From NCBI RefSeq assembly GCF_023856365.1, contig NC_064544.1:25458399-25522398 (forward strand): DNA of 64,000 nucleotides, read 5' to 3'. The DNA is from Brienomyrus brachyistius. Its lineage: Eukaryota > Chordata > Actinopteri > Osteoglossiformes > Mormyridae. Of the stretch, positions 56,188 to 64,000 are shown piece after piece (position 1 is the stretch's first letter; each line of letters opens with the position of its first letter). The notes beneath the pieces were generated by a model, which did not search any database, was not told where the DNA came from, and was given only the letters and a program-made list of their open reading frames with translations. The position numbers and the translations under genes are program-made.

Positions 56188-56991
56188 CCGGCCATGCAGC
56201 CTGTGGGCATGGTCAATGGCTGGCTGGAAATTAGGGAGATGGGGGAAAATAGCTGGCCAGAGGCTGTTAAGAAAAGACCGCATATCGCCCCCTTCGCGCC
56301 CTAGTTTAATCCCAACTACTTTAAGATTAAGGCGACGGCTGCGGTCCTCAATCGCAGTGATTTTAACATCCAGGGAAAGTAGGCCCTTATTAAAATCAGC
56401 CAGCTCCCTGGAGTGTCGATCGGTCACAGACTTCACAGAGGCGACTTCTTTTTGAATAGATTTTAAATCCGCCCTCAGCGAGTTCAGGTCAGCGCGGAGC
56501 TCCGAATGGTGTTGCTGGGGCGTGCCATTTAAGGAGTTCACATGTTCTTCATTTCCTCAAGAAAAGGTGCCAGGAGAGGGGAAAAGGCCTCTTCAGAAGC
56601 GCCGCCATCAGAGCGGGGCACTTTCTTCTCCGGACTGGAAAGAACTGGGCGAGGTCTGCGCTAATTAGCAGCCATCAGGAAAAATAAAAGAATGAGCGCC
56701 GAATTCGTATAGAATTGCGAACAGGTAAGTGGCAAGGGGACTGACTAAAGGGCAAATAGGTGGATGGGACGCGCGGACGAGCAGAGTTAGGCAGCCATTA
56801 GCGACGAGCGTCACGTGATCTCGGATTTAAAATTTTAAATAAAAATAATAATTAAGTTCCGTTTCAACCCAAGTAACTTATTTTAGTGTACTCGGCACTT
56901 TATTGCATTTAACGGTACGCGAATTAATCTTTAAATACGCTATATAAATTTACTGGGCTGGGAGTACGGGGTCATAGTGAGTTAGTTAATT

Positions 56992-57927
56992 ATGGGGCCG
57001 GCTCAGTGTTGCGTTTGCAACATGTTTGCCCTTCTGGACGTTAGGGTCCAGTCGGACTTCATCTGCGAGCGATGTAAGCTAGTGGACTCGCTCATGGTCA
57101 AGGTTCGCGGCCTTGAGGAGCAACTGGCTCTCATCCAATGCAACAGTGAGTTAGAGGAGCAAGTTAATACGCCTTTTAGGGAGAAGGTGTGTACGCCACT
57201 AGCCGGGAGGGGGGAGAATGAAGAGCAGAGAGGTCGAGAGAGCTGGGTGACCGTAGGTCGTAGACGCAGGAAGGAGCGTACACACGTTGCAGAGGCGGCA
57301 TCACCTGAGGTGACTGTGTCGAACAGGTTTCAGGTTCTTCCAGCTTTAGAGCCGGAACGGACTGGGGAGGCAGGTGGGCCCTTGGGCACTGAGGAGCCCC
57401 CTCCCCCCAGGAAGAGGGAGGTTGTGGTAGTGGGGGATTCCATTATTAGGGGAGTAGACAGTTATGTGTGCACAAGTGATAGAGGGTCCCGTACGGTGTC
57501 TTGCCTGCCTGGTGCCCAGGTAGGAGACCTTCCAGATCGTGTGGATAAGCTTTTGGCCCCAGCTGGGGTGGATCCAGTTGTCGTGGTGCATGTTGGCACC
57601 AACGACATAGGCAAGGGTAGAAGGGCTGTTCTGCAGGATAAATTTATAGAAGTCGCCAATAAGCTTAGAAGCAGAACGTCCACGGTGGTATTCTCCGAAA
57701 TACTCCCCGTGCCACGTGCAAGTCAGGCTAAGTTAGCTGAGATAAGGAAATTAAATGCGTGGCTAAAAGGATGGTGTAGGAAAGAGGGGTTTAGGTTTAT
57801 GGGGCATTGGAGGACCTTCTGGAACAGGTGGGACCTGTTCAAGCCGGATGGGTTGCACCTGAACCAGAGGGGAACCAGTGTATTGGGGAGGCATATGTGT
57901 AGAGTAGTTGAGGAATTTTTAAACTAG
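56992..57927 (+). CDS. CR1 ORF1 with SGNH-esterase domain
   Basis: 311 codons. The N-terminus has a zinc-finger-like Cys pattern (CCVCNMFALLDVR, FICERCKLVDSL), then a coiled-coil-like stretch (VKVRGLEEQLALIQ) and a basic linker (VGRRRRKERT). The C-terminal half is an SGNH hydrolase fold: VVVVGDSIIRGVDSYV (catalytic Ser in GDS), VVHVGTNDIGKG (GTND block), PDGLHLNQRGTSVLGRHM (D-x-x-H). All catalytic motifs are intact. Such an esterase ORF1 is characteristic of CR1/L2-type LINEs and is thought to help with RNA or membrane binding during retrotransposition. No in-frame stop, unlike ORF2. Confidence 0.88.
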   Translation: MGPAQCCVCNMFALLDVRVQSDFICERCKLVDSLMVKVRGLEEQLALIQCNSELEEQVNTPFREKVCTPLAGRGENEEQRGRESWVTVGRRRRKERTHVAEAASPEVTVSNRFQVLPALEPERTGEAGGPLGTEEPPPPRKREVVVVGDSIIRGVDSYVCTSDRGSRTVSCLPGAQVGDLPDRVDKLLAPAGVDPVVVVHVGTNDIGKGRRAVLQDKFIEVANKLRSRTSTVVFSEILPVPRASQAKLAEIRKLNAWLKGWCRKEGFRFMGHWRTFWNRWDLFKPDGLHLNQRGTSVLGRHMCRVVEEFLN

Positions 57928-58029
57928 GGACTGGGGGGGCAGGGAGGTTAGTTAACTATGTCAGTGGGGGGAGACGGAAAGCCCCAAATAATCATATTGT
58001 AAGTGGGCACCGTAATAGGCCTACCCTTT

Positions 58030-60786
58030 GTTGTCTGTATTTAAACGCCAGAAGTATTAGGAATAAAATTCATGATTTAGAGGCTTTTATCTCATCAGAC
58101 CCTTATGATATTATAGGAATAACTGAAACGTGGTTGAGTGAAAAGGATGGACAAGAATATAATATGGATGGTTACACGTTGTTCCGTAAGGATCGTATAG
58201 GAAAAAAGGGAGGTGGTGTTGCAGTATATGTAAAGGAAAACTTGCAGGCAAGGGACCTTACTGATATAAATAAAACTACGGAAGCAATATGGGTAAAATT
58301 AGATGCTAAAAACTCAAATAGCCTAATTGTCTGTGTTTGTTACAGAACACCTAATATAGCTGCTGACGAAAGCAGATTGTTATACAGTGATATTAGGACT
58401 ATGAGCAATAAAAATGATGTGGTAGTTATGGGTGATTTTAATCTACCAGGAATGCAGTGGGACATTGTCACTGGCTCTTCAGAAAATGAACTGGAGATGG
58501 TGGAATTAGTACAGGATTGTTTTTTTACTCAGTTTGTTAACACCCCTACCAGGGGAGATGCCATTCTTGATCTTGTTCTCTCTAATAACCAGGACATGAT
58601 TGGTAAATTAGACGTTTTAGAACCACTTGACAGTAGCGATCATAACATGGTCAAATTTGAGGTTAAGTTTAGTGTTCGAAGAGCTAAGTCCAAATAAAAA
58701 ATATATAATGTTAGGAAGGCTGACTTTAAGTGTATGAGACTAAAACTAGAAACTGTGAACTGGATGGAGTTAAATAACAAAACTGTTGAAGAGGCCTGGG
58801 AATTTTTTAAAAGCACATTATTGCAAGTGCAAGAGGACTTCATACCTGTTTCCAGCAAGAATAAATCCAGGAAATTGCAACCTAGGTGGTTTACTAGGGA
58901 AATAAAGCATAAAGTAAGGAGGAAAAGGGCTTTGTTCCAGCAATGGAAAATAACTGACGATGACAGAATTAAGCAGGAATATCTAAGTCTACAGGCTGAG
59001 TTAAAAAATTATATTAGACGAGCTAAAAGAAATGTCGAAAGGATGGTTGCATTGGAAGCTAAGGATGATGTTAAAAGTTTCTTCCAGTATTTTAACTCTA
59101 AAAGAGCTCTAAAACCTGAAATTACTAATCTGCAGGATAGTAAGGGTCTTATAATAGTAAACGACATTGATATAGTAAATGAGTTCAATGATAGTTTTGC
59201 ACGGGTATTCACTGTTGAGGACCTTAGTAATTTACCAGTTATTACCTATCCAGCATTGTCTATAGCTAATATATATATATAACTGAAGCAGATGTTTTGC
59301 AAAGCCTACCTAAGCTCAAAATAAATAAAATCACAGGGTCCTGATGGCATCTTACCTATAGTGTTAAAAGAGATGAGGGATATTGTTTGACGACCCTTAA
59401 CTTTAGTGTTTCAAAAATCCTTATCTGAAGGTGTGGTACCTTCTGATTGGAAGCACGCCTTCATAACACCTATTTTTAAAAAAGGGGATAGAAGTAATTT
59501 ATCTAACTATAGGCCAATCAGTCTAACTTGTATAACTGGTAAAGTTATGGAGGCTATAATCAAAGAGAAAATGGTAGATTACCTGGACTCCAATAACATT
59601 TTGCGGGATAGCCAGCATGGATTTAGGAGAGGTAGATCCTGTTTAACAAATCTGTTAGGAGTTTTTTGAGGAAGCTACTCAGGAAGTTGATGATAAGAAG
59701 GCCTATGATGTCATCTACTTAGATTTCCAAAAGGCTTTTGATGTTGTCCCCCACAAGAGGCTCCTACTTAAACTCAAAGCGACAGGTATTTTAGGTACCG
59801 TAGCGACCTAGATTGATAACTGGTTAACAGATAGGAAACGGCGAGTAGTTATAAGAGGCACAATGTCACAGTGGGCTTGCGTTCATAGTGGGGTACCGCA
59901 GGGTTCGATTTTAGGACCACTATTGTTCCTAATTTACATAAATGATATGGATACCAATATATACAGTAAACTGGTGAAATTTGCAGATGACACCAAGGTG
60001 GGTGGTGTAGCAGATACTGAATTAGTGGCTCAGCAGCTACAGCGGGATCTTGATTTAATTAGTGACTGGGCCGATACCTGGCAGATGAAATTTAACGTTG
60101 ATAAATGTAAGGTACTCCATCTAGGGAGCAGAAATATAAAGTACAGGTATTTCATGGGTGTCACTGAAATAAAGGTAGCTGATCATGAGAAAGACCTTGG
60201 TGTGTATGTTGATGCTTCCATGTCCCATTCTCGCCAATGTGGGGAAGCAATAAAAAAGGCCAATAGGATGTTGGGGTATATCTCCAGGTGTGTGGAGTTT
60301 AAGTCAAGGGAGGTAATGCTAAGATTATACAATTCCTTGGTGAGACCTCACCTAGAATATTGTCTGCAGGTTTGGTCACCATATCTTAAAAAGGACATTG
60401 TGGCCTTAGAAAAGGTGCAGCGTAGGGCCACAAAAATGATTCCTGGTCTTAGAGGAATGTCATACGAGGAACGGTTACTTGAGCTAAATCTGTTCAGTCT
60501 CAAGCAAAGGAGACTGAGGGGGGACATGATCCAGGTATATAAGATTCTAACAGGTTTGGATGCTGTTCAACCAAATAGTTACTTCAGCATTAGTTTAAAT
60601 ACACGAACTCGTGGCCATAGGTGGAAATTAGCGGGAGAACATTTCAAGCTGGATTTAAGGAAGCACTTCTTTACACAGCGTGTAGTCAGAGTATGGAATA
60701 GCCTTCCTGATAATGTAGTGCAAGCTGAATCCTTGGGTTCCTTTAAATCAGAGCTAGATAAGATTTTAACGACTCTGAGCTATTAG
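58030..60786 (+). pseudogene. CR1 ORF2: endonuclease and reverse transcriptase
   Basis: Endonuclease: LNARSIRNKIHDLEAFI, IIGITETWLS, VVVMGDFNLPGMQWD, LDSSDHNMVKFEV. A TAA at 58695 interrupts; the linker continues (PRWFTREIKHKVRRKRALF) to a slip in (TA)n near 59275. The RT follows: [36 protein letters not shown], a frame change near 59668, AYDVIYLDFQKAFDVVPH, TAG near 59809, SGVPQGSILGPLLFLIYIND, VKFADDTKVGG, then a 307-codon intact stretch to 60786. Several stops and slips make it inactive. Confidence 0.9.
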
Positions 60787-61796
60787 TTTAGTTCTCCCCA
60801 AGCGAGCTTGATGGGCCGAATGGCCTCCTCTCGTTTGTATAGTTCTTATGTTCTTATGTACACAAAGCTAAAAATGCCCAGGAGTCCATAGTGGGAACAC
60901 AATAATGTCCTTCCTCCCTGCATCATTCTGAAATGGAGATCAATATTTTACATGAAGTACTCTTACACTAGTTCTAAATAATAATCACCCAGGAAAATTT
61001 GTACTTACAGGAAGGGATTGAAGTGGCTCACAGTTGTAGGGAGGAAGCCAAGTTCGGGTGACAATGTACCTTGTCCCGGCATGGTAGTGTGCACCGCCGT
61101 ATAATTTTGTCTGTAAGCAAAAATATACTAGTATAAATCAACTGAATGAAATTATATTTAAGCAATTTATTCCATACTGATAGCATGCATATGAAAAAGG
61201 TCTAAGTAAAATATTAAAAGCCTCTAAAATAAACTGAAAACCTGAGACAAACCACAGAGATCAACAAACGATGTTTATTAAAAACAATGCTTATTACTAT
61301 CTACTTGTCATGCTGGTGAAATTATTAAAAGAATTTGTTATAAAGATTATCGAAAATATGTAGTAAAAATCAACAAACTCACTGCGCATGAAATCGGATG
61401 CAACATACCTTGAAAAAGCAAAGCCGCTTTTAAACGGGGATCCATGTTTACAATTTGGTTTATAAAACAATGTTCCTTTTAATGTAATGGCAACTGTAAT
61501 ATCAGAAAACACAATACAAAGTGTAAGGATTACTGCGCCTACGGCTTCTAACTAAATAAACGTAACTGTCAGATGGTTAATAAGACTTTGCAGCAAAACG
61601 AGCAAAAATGCATTGTTTTTAAAGTAAACATTAAACGTTTTCATGGAAAGCCAGCTCTATATGACAAGTGCTAAAACAGCTCGTCAAGCAACATAACGTT
61701 AGACTCAAATATTGTGTGCACACGATATTATTTTTATATGTTTGTCGCGTCGCTTAACTTACTTCAGGTTCGAAGACTTAGTCCAGACTCTCTCTT

Positions 61797-61956
61797 GGTA
61801 CAAACACAGTGTAGATCGCGTGTTTCCTGTGGACCCCCACTTTACGTTGTAAAGATTAGCCCCACTTTACGTTCTTAAAGATCACGTGTTTCCTGTGGAG
61901 CTGACATATTTCCTGTAGAGCTCCACTCTACCGTCTTCTGCAGCTGGACCCTCTTG
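61797..61956. repeat. Right terminal inverted repeat of the outer transposon
   Basis: Partner of 41706-41865, ending CAGCTGGACCCTCTTG before AAAACAT. Confidence 0.85.
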
Positions 61957-61999
61957 AAAACATCCGAGAATTTCCCCACTCAAAGTAAGTGTAAACAAA

Positions 62000-62200
62000 A
62001 TGGCTGGAAAACGGCATCTGCGCCGAGGGTTCGAGAGTGGTTCCGAATCGACAATCGTCGATGTGGAATGCACGGGAAATTCAAATTTCGTCATTCTTGG
62101 GCGTTTTCCATGCGATTTTTACGAAATAAAAATTTTTAAAAAATTCGGATCGGAGGCATTTCGGCGGGTCGGGAGGGGACAAGAACCATTTTTTTTTTAA
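62000..62200 (+). CDS. Small hypothetical ORF
   Basis: 66 codons from an ATG in AAAATGG context (MAGKRHLRRGFESGSEST, then ending VGRGQEPFFF). CpG-containing and lying just outside the outer transposon. Could be a first exon of a host or transposon gene, or chance; not recognised. Confidence 0.2.
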   Translation: MAGKRHLRRGFESGSESTIVDVECTGNSNFVILGRFPCDFYEIKIFKKFGSEAFRRVGRGQEPFFF

Positions 62201-63224
62201 AGTGGCCTAAAGGAAGGGGGAGAACTCAGTACTAACCGGAGCTTAGCCGTGGGATAGAGCGTGCATCGCCTGGCACTTATCAGGACTCAGTGTTGGGCTC
62301 CTGCCAGGACTGAAAGGGGCTCCCCAGTCCGTGTGTGAAGGTGGGTGATGATGGCACGTCCGATTGTGAATAGCTTTGCAGCTGCTGATGCATTTTAATC
62401 ATTAGAGGGACTTGTGAAGAAGGAGGTGCCGCCTATTAATGTTGCTTGCTTATGGCGTTATGAGCCCTGAGTGTGCATCGGTCAGAATGCATCAGTCCGT
62501 CGTTCCACCAGCCTTTATTAACAACAGCAACTTGCTTTCGTGGGAATATACGTGTGGTTCTGCAACAACCAAATTGAACTCCCGGTAAACATCACACACT
62601 GCCAAATAACAGCAATTATCTCGTTCCGGAATGATAAATTAACAGCCTTTTATATTTAAACAATATTTAAATGAGTTAGCACAATAGCCCTGCAGCCGAC
62701 TTATCATGGGCTAACTGCACTAAGAACACAATGTTATGCCATCCTTCATAAATAAGGTATTTAAACATACTTAAAATGCAGAACTTAAATCATAAACATA
62801 ATAAAGGATTACAGTTAAGGGAGCAAACGTTAACCAAATACAAACGTACGGCTCTTGGACTGATTTCATGATTTTGTCTCGCTTTATATTTCATACTTTT
62901 AATATTCCTGAAGAGACCGAAGCGTACCTGTTTGTTCCGACAGCCCTATATCCCCCTCTCGTACTAAAACACCAAAATAACCTTTGCCAAGACCCTCTCC
63001 CTTCTCTCCTCCATCTTCTGCATGGTATACAACTCTTCTTTCAGGATACAGCAGTACTCTTGCTGAGCTATGCACAAAAATTGGAAACCAGTGTGGGTTG
63101 TAAAGACAGAAGAGACATTTCCCTTTTTTCAGACTTTCTTGCGTGAGTTGCAGGGGATTTTCACTGATGGAAAGGTCATATCTGAACCCCTCATTCCCCA
63201 ACAAATGTCGTCTATGACCAATAT
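62201..63224. other. No recognised gene
   Basis: Mixed sequence; ORFs of 92-101 codons at 62868-63204 on both strands have no motif. Confidence 0.45.
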
Positions 63225-63779
63225 ATGTATAACTGAGGCTGATGTGGTACTAAGCCTAGCTAAGCTCAAAATAAATAGATGGCATCTTGCCTGCAGTTTT
63301 AAAGGAGATGAGGAATATTATTAGCCGACCTTTAACTTTATTATTCCAGAAATCCTTATCTGCTGGTGTGGTACCTTCTGATTGGAAGCATGCTAATATA
63401 ACACCCATATTCAAAAAAGGGGATCGAAATAATCCAGCAAACTATAGGCCAATCAGTTTAACTGGAAAAAATAATGGAAGCTGTAATCCAAGTGAAAATG
63501 GTAAGTAACATTCTGAGGGATAACCAACATGGATTCAGGTGAGGAAGGTTCTGTTTGACTAATCTGTTTGATTTCTTTGAGGAAGCTACAAGAGAAATTG
63601 ATCACAAAAAGGCCTATGATGTCATCTACTTAGCTTTCCATGAGGTCTTTGATGTTGTCCCCCACAAATGGCTCTTGCTTAAGCTCAAAGCTGCACGGAT
63701 TTTAGGAACTGTAGCAGCTTGGATCGAAAACTTTGTAACAGACAGGAAGCCGCGGGTATTTATTAGAGGCACAAGGTAA
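63225..63779 (+). pseudogene. CR1-type LINE fragment, a diverged subfamily
   Basis: RT pieces in several frames: [27 protein letters not shown]-like, AYDVIYLAFHEVFDVVPHKW, ARILGTVAAWIENFVTDRK. Similar to but clearly diverged from the 59.3-59.9 kb copy; breaks off at 63776 at an LTR-like segment. Confidence 0.85.
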
Positions 63780-63784
63780 GAGTT

Positions 63785-63985
63785 TTAATGGGCACACAGA
63801 GAGGCATACGGGACAGAATAGTCATAACTGTGCGATGACAGGACTAGTGAAACAAACTCTGACGTGGACTTAAATACACAGAACTAATGAACCAACTCGC
63901 AACAGCTGATGACAAGGGGATTCCACAGGAGGTTAACGAGGGGCCGTAGCACACACGAGGACAGGACTGGCAGGGTGTGACAATA
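63785..63985 (-). mobile_element. LTR-like fragment related to the 11.7-kb family
   Basis: Minus strand starts TGTCACACCCTGCC, then CTCGTGTGTGCTACGGCCCC, close to the CTCGTGTGTGCCACGCCCCC block of the other LTRs. Confidence 0.55.
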
Positions 63986-64000
63986 CAGGTTGCCTTATTA

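Larger units (their letters stand above)
49222..56675 (-). pseudogene. L1/Tx1-type ORF1, split by the 6.6-kb DNA element
   Basis: N-terminal half 56675-56192: MAAN, then a TAG, a frameshift near 56545, then a coiled coil (LNSLRADLKSIQKEVASV, SLDVKITAIEDRSRRLNLKV) leading into the RRM (VVGIKLGREGGD, PAIDHAHRLHG). C-terminal half 49557-49222: ILMHFMDFRDRQAVVREARK, IFFFQDFSAKTAAARKAM, LGLSPFLIFPARLKLSFG. Removing the insertion and one CCGG gives the continuous reading HRLHGRSDTSSRPPPIL, which proves the two halves were one ORF. An RNA-binding chaperone for the LINE, here broken. Confidence 0.88.
44493..56820 (-). mobile_element. Full-length L1/Tx1-type LINE, interrupted by a DNA transposon
   Basis: Minus orientation: 5' end at 56820, ORF1 start at 56675, ORF2 48553 to about 44776, AATAAA near 44520, poly(A) at 44493-44512 (T run on +). 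TCGGATTTAAA flanks both ends. Subtracting the 6.6-kb insertion (49562-56187) leaves about 5.7 kb, a full-length element. Confidence 0.88.
43879..60858 (+). mobile_element. CR1 LINE inserted in the protease gene (5' UTR split by an L1)
   Basis: 5' part about 43879-44492, continuing after the nested L1 at 56832. ORF1 56992-57927; ORF2 about 58030-60786; 3' end with GATGGGCCGAATGGCCTCCT and (TTCTTATG)n at 60858. The 5' boundary is inferred: joining the flanks here lets the host protease reading resume (...GHF*LCV then KPKS...). The 5' sequence 43.9-44.5 kb is GC-moderate and non-coding. Full-length element of about 4.6 kb once the L1 is removed. Confidence 0.75.
42487..61110 (-). pseudogene. Ulp1/SENP-like cysteine protease gene, split by the CR1 insertion
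   Basis: Minus-strand exons with GT/AG junctions: 61009-61110 (KLYGGAHYHAGTRYIVTRTW), from 60927 (DIIVFPLWTPGHF, the catalytic-His motif, then TAG), the CR1 insertion, resumption near 43878 (KPKSLRMLGF), 43361-43421 (ENISPGEWSEMNGFELE), 43209-43263 (PRQDFEVDCGIYMLM, the catalytic Cys), 43075-43119 (ALYVVLDAPFYYT), 42932-42996 (DMPKLRKWWCLLLMENFDLR), 42734-42832 (FAHWTKESEAVLRGEH) and 42487-42644 (stop after CYKND). 'TPGH...DCG.YML' with the RKWWCLLL tail is the C48 (Ulp1) protease pattern, which cleaves SUMO-type modifiers. The nonsense codon after the His motif and the insertion make it inactive. Some exon phases are unverified. Confidence 0.75.
41706..61956 (-). mobile_element. Outer transposon with TIRs and a Ulp1-type protease gene, hosting three nested insertions
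   Basis: The left end 41706-41865 and the reverse complement of 61797-61956 match closely (GGGTCCAGCTGCAG, AGCTCCACAGGAAACACGTG, AAAGTGGGGCTAATCTTTAC), so terminal inverted repeats are about 160 bp. AAAACAT flanks both ends (41699-41705 and 61957-61963), a likely 7-bp target duplication. Without the CR1 and the solo LTR it is about 3 kb long and encodes only a Ulp1/SENP-like protein on the minus strand; no transposase was recognised. Superfamily unknown; Ulp1 genes are known cargo of some MULE and Ginger-type elements. Confidence 0.75.

Noticed and set aside
1..64000. IGH D, J or constant exons
   Set aside because: No J motif (WGxG) with a 22-23 bp spacer signal, no D with paired 12-bp signals and no C-domain exon was found.
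1..64000. tRNA or rRNA genes
   Set aside because: Only SINE-embedded A/B-box-like words were seen; no complete cloverleaf or rRNA sequence recognised.

Overview
The window is vertebrate, almost certainly ray-finned fish, nuclear DNA. It carries three germline immunoglobulin heavy-chain variable (IGHV) segments, at about 25.8, 32.4 and 35.1 kb on the + strand, each with a split leader, a V exon and a 3' recombination signal with a 22-23 bp spacer. No D, J or constant exon was recognised. Nearly everything else is mobile DNA typical of fish: L2, CR1, Rex3/RTE and L1/Tx1-type LINEs, tRNA-derived SINEs, Tc1, hAT and Harbinger-like elements, a non-autonomous LTR element, and three large DNA transposons.

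Layout. 1-2.09 kb: 5'-truncated L2 on the minus strand. About 2.1-16.3 kb: a very large EnSpm/CACTA-like DNA transposon whose minus-strand genes are a decayed transposase (8.4-10.2 kb) and a nine-exon DUF4806-type accessory gene (3.1-7.8 kb), with about 190-bp subterminal tandem repeats at the right end. A 2.8-kb LTR element (11,687-14,513; identical 286-bp LTRs, 5-bp target duplication) sits inside a putative exon of it. 16.6-25.7 kb: MITEs, Tc1 and L1 remnants, a GC-rich inverted-repeat block, and an LTR-element fragment that ends about 90 bp upstream of the first V segment. 25.7-36.3 kb: the IGHV region, with Rex3 and CR1 copies and SINEs between the segments, plus traces of tandem duplication of the V unit. 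37.8-39.4 kb: an internally deleted hAT element with perfect 8-bp target duplications.

41.7-61.96 kb is a four-level nest: (1) an outer transposon with about 160-bp terminal inverted repeats and a broken Ulp1/SENP-type (C48) protease gene; (2) a CR1 LINE inserted just after the protease's histidine motif; (3) a full-length L1/Tx1-type LINE inserted in the CR1 5' region with an 11-bp target duplication; (4) a 6.6-kb DNA element inserted in the L1 ORF1 with a CCGG target duplication. The innermost element has about 0.8-kb inverted termini, arrays of 4 and 8 near-perfect 19-bp-arm hairpins at about 165-bp spacing, and a C-terminal PHD-finger exon. It is the best candidate for an undescribed system; TGTTA...TAACA ends and a 4-bp duplication suggest a Ginger-like relationship.

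Only the V segments at 25.8 and 32.4 kb look like intact host coding units. The third V carries a 15-nt in-frame deletion that removes the conserved residues just before the second cysteine. Calls rest on reading the sequence; no database search was possible.
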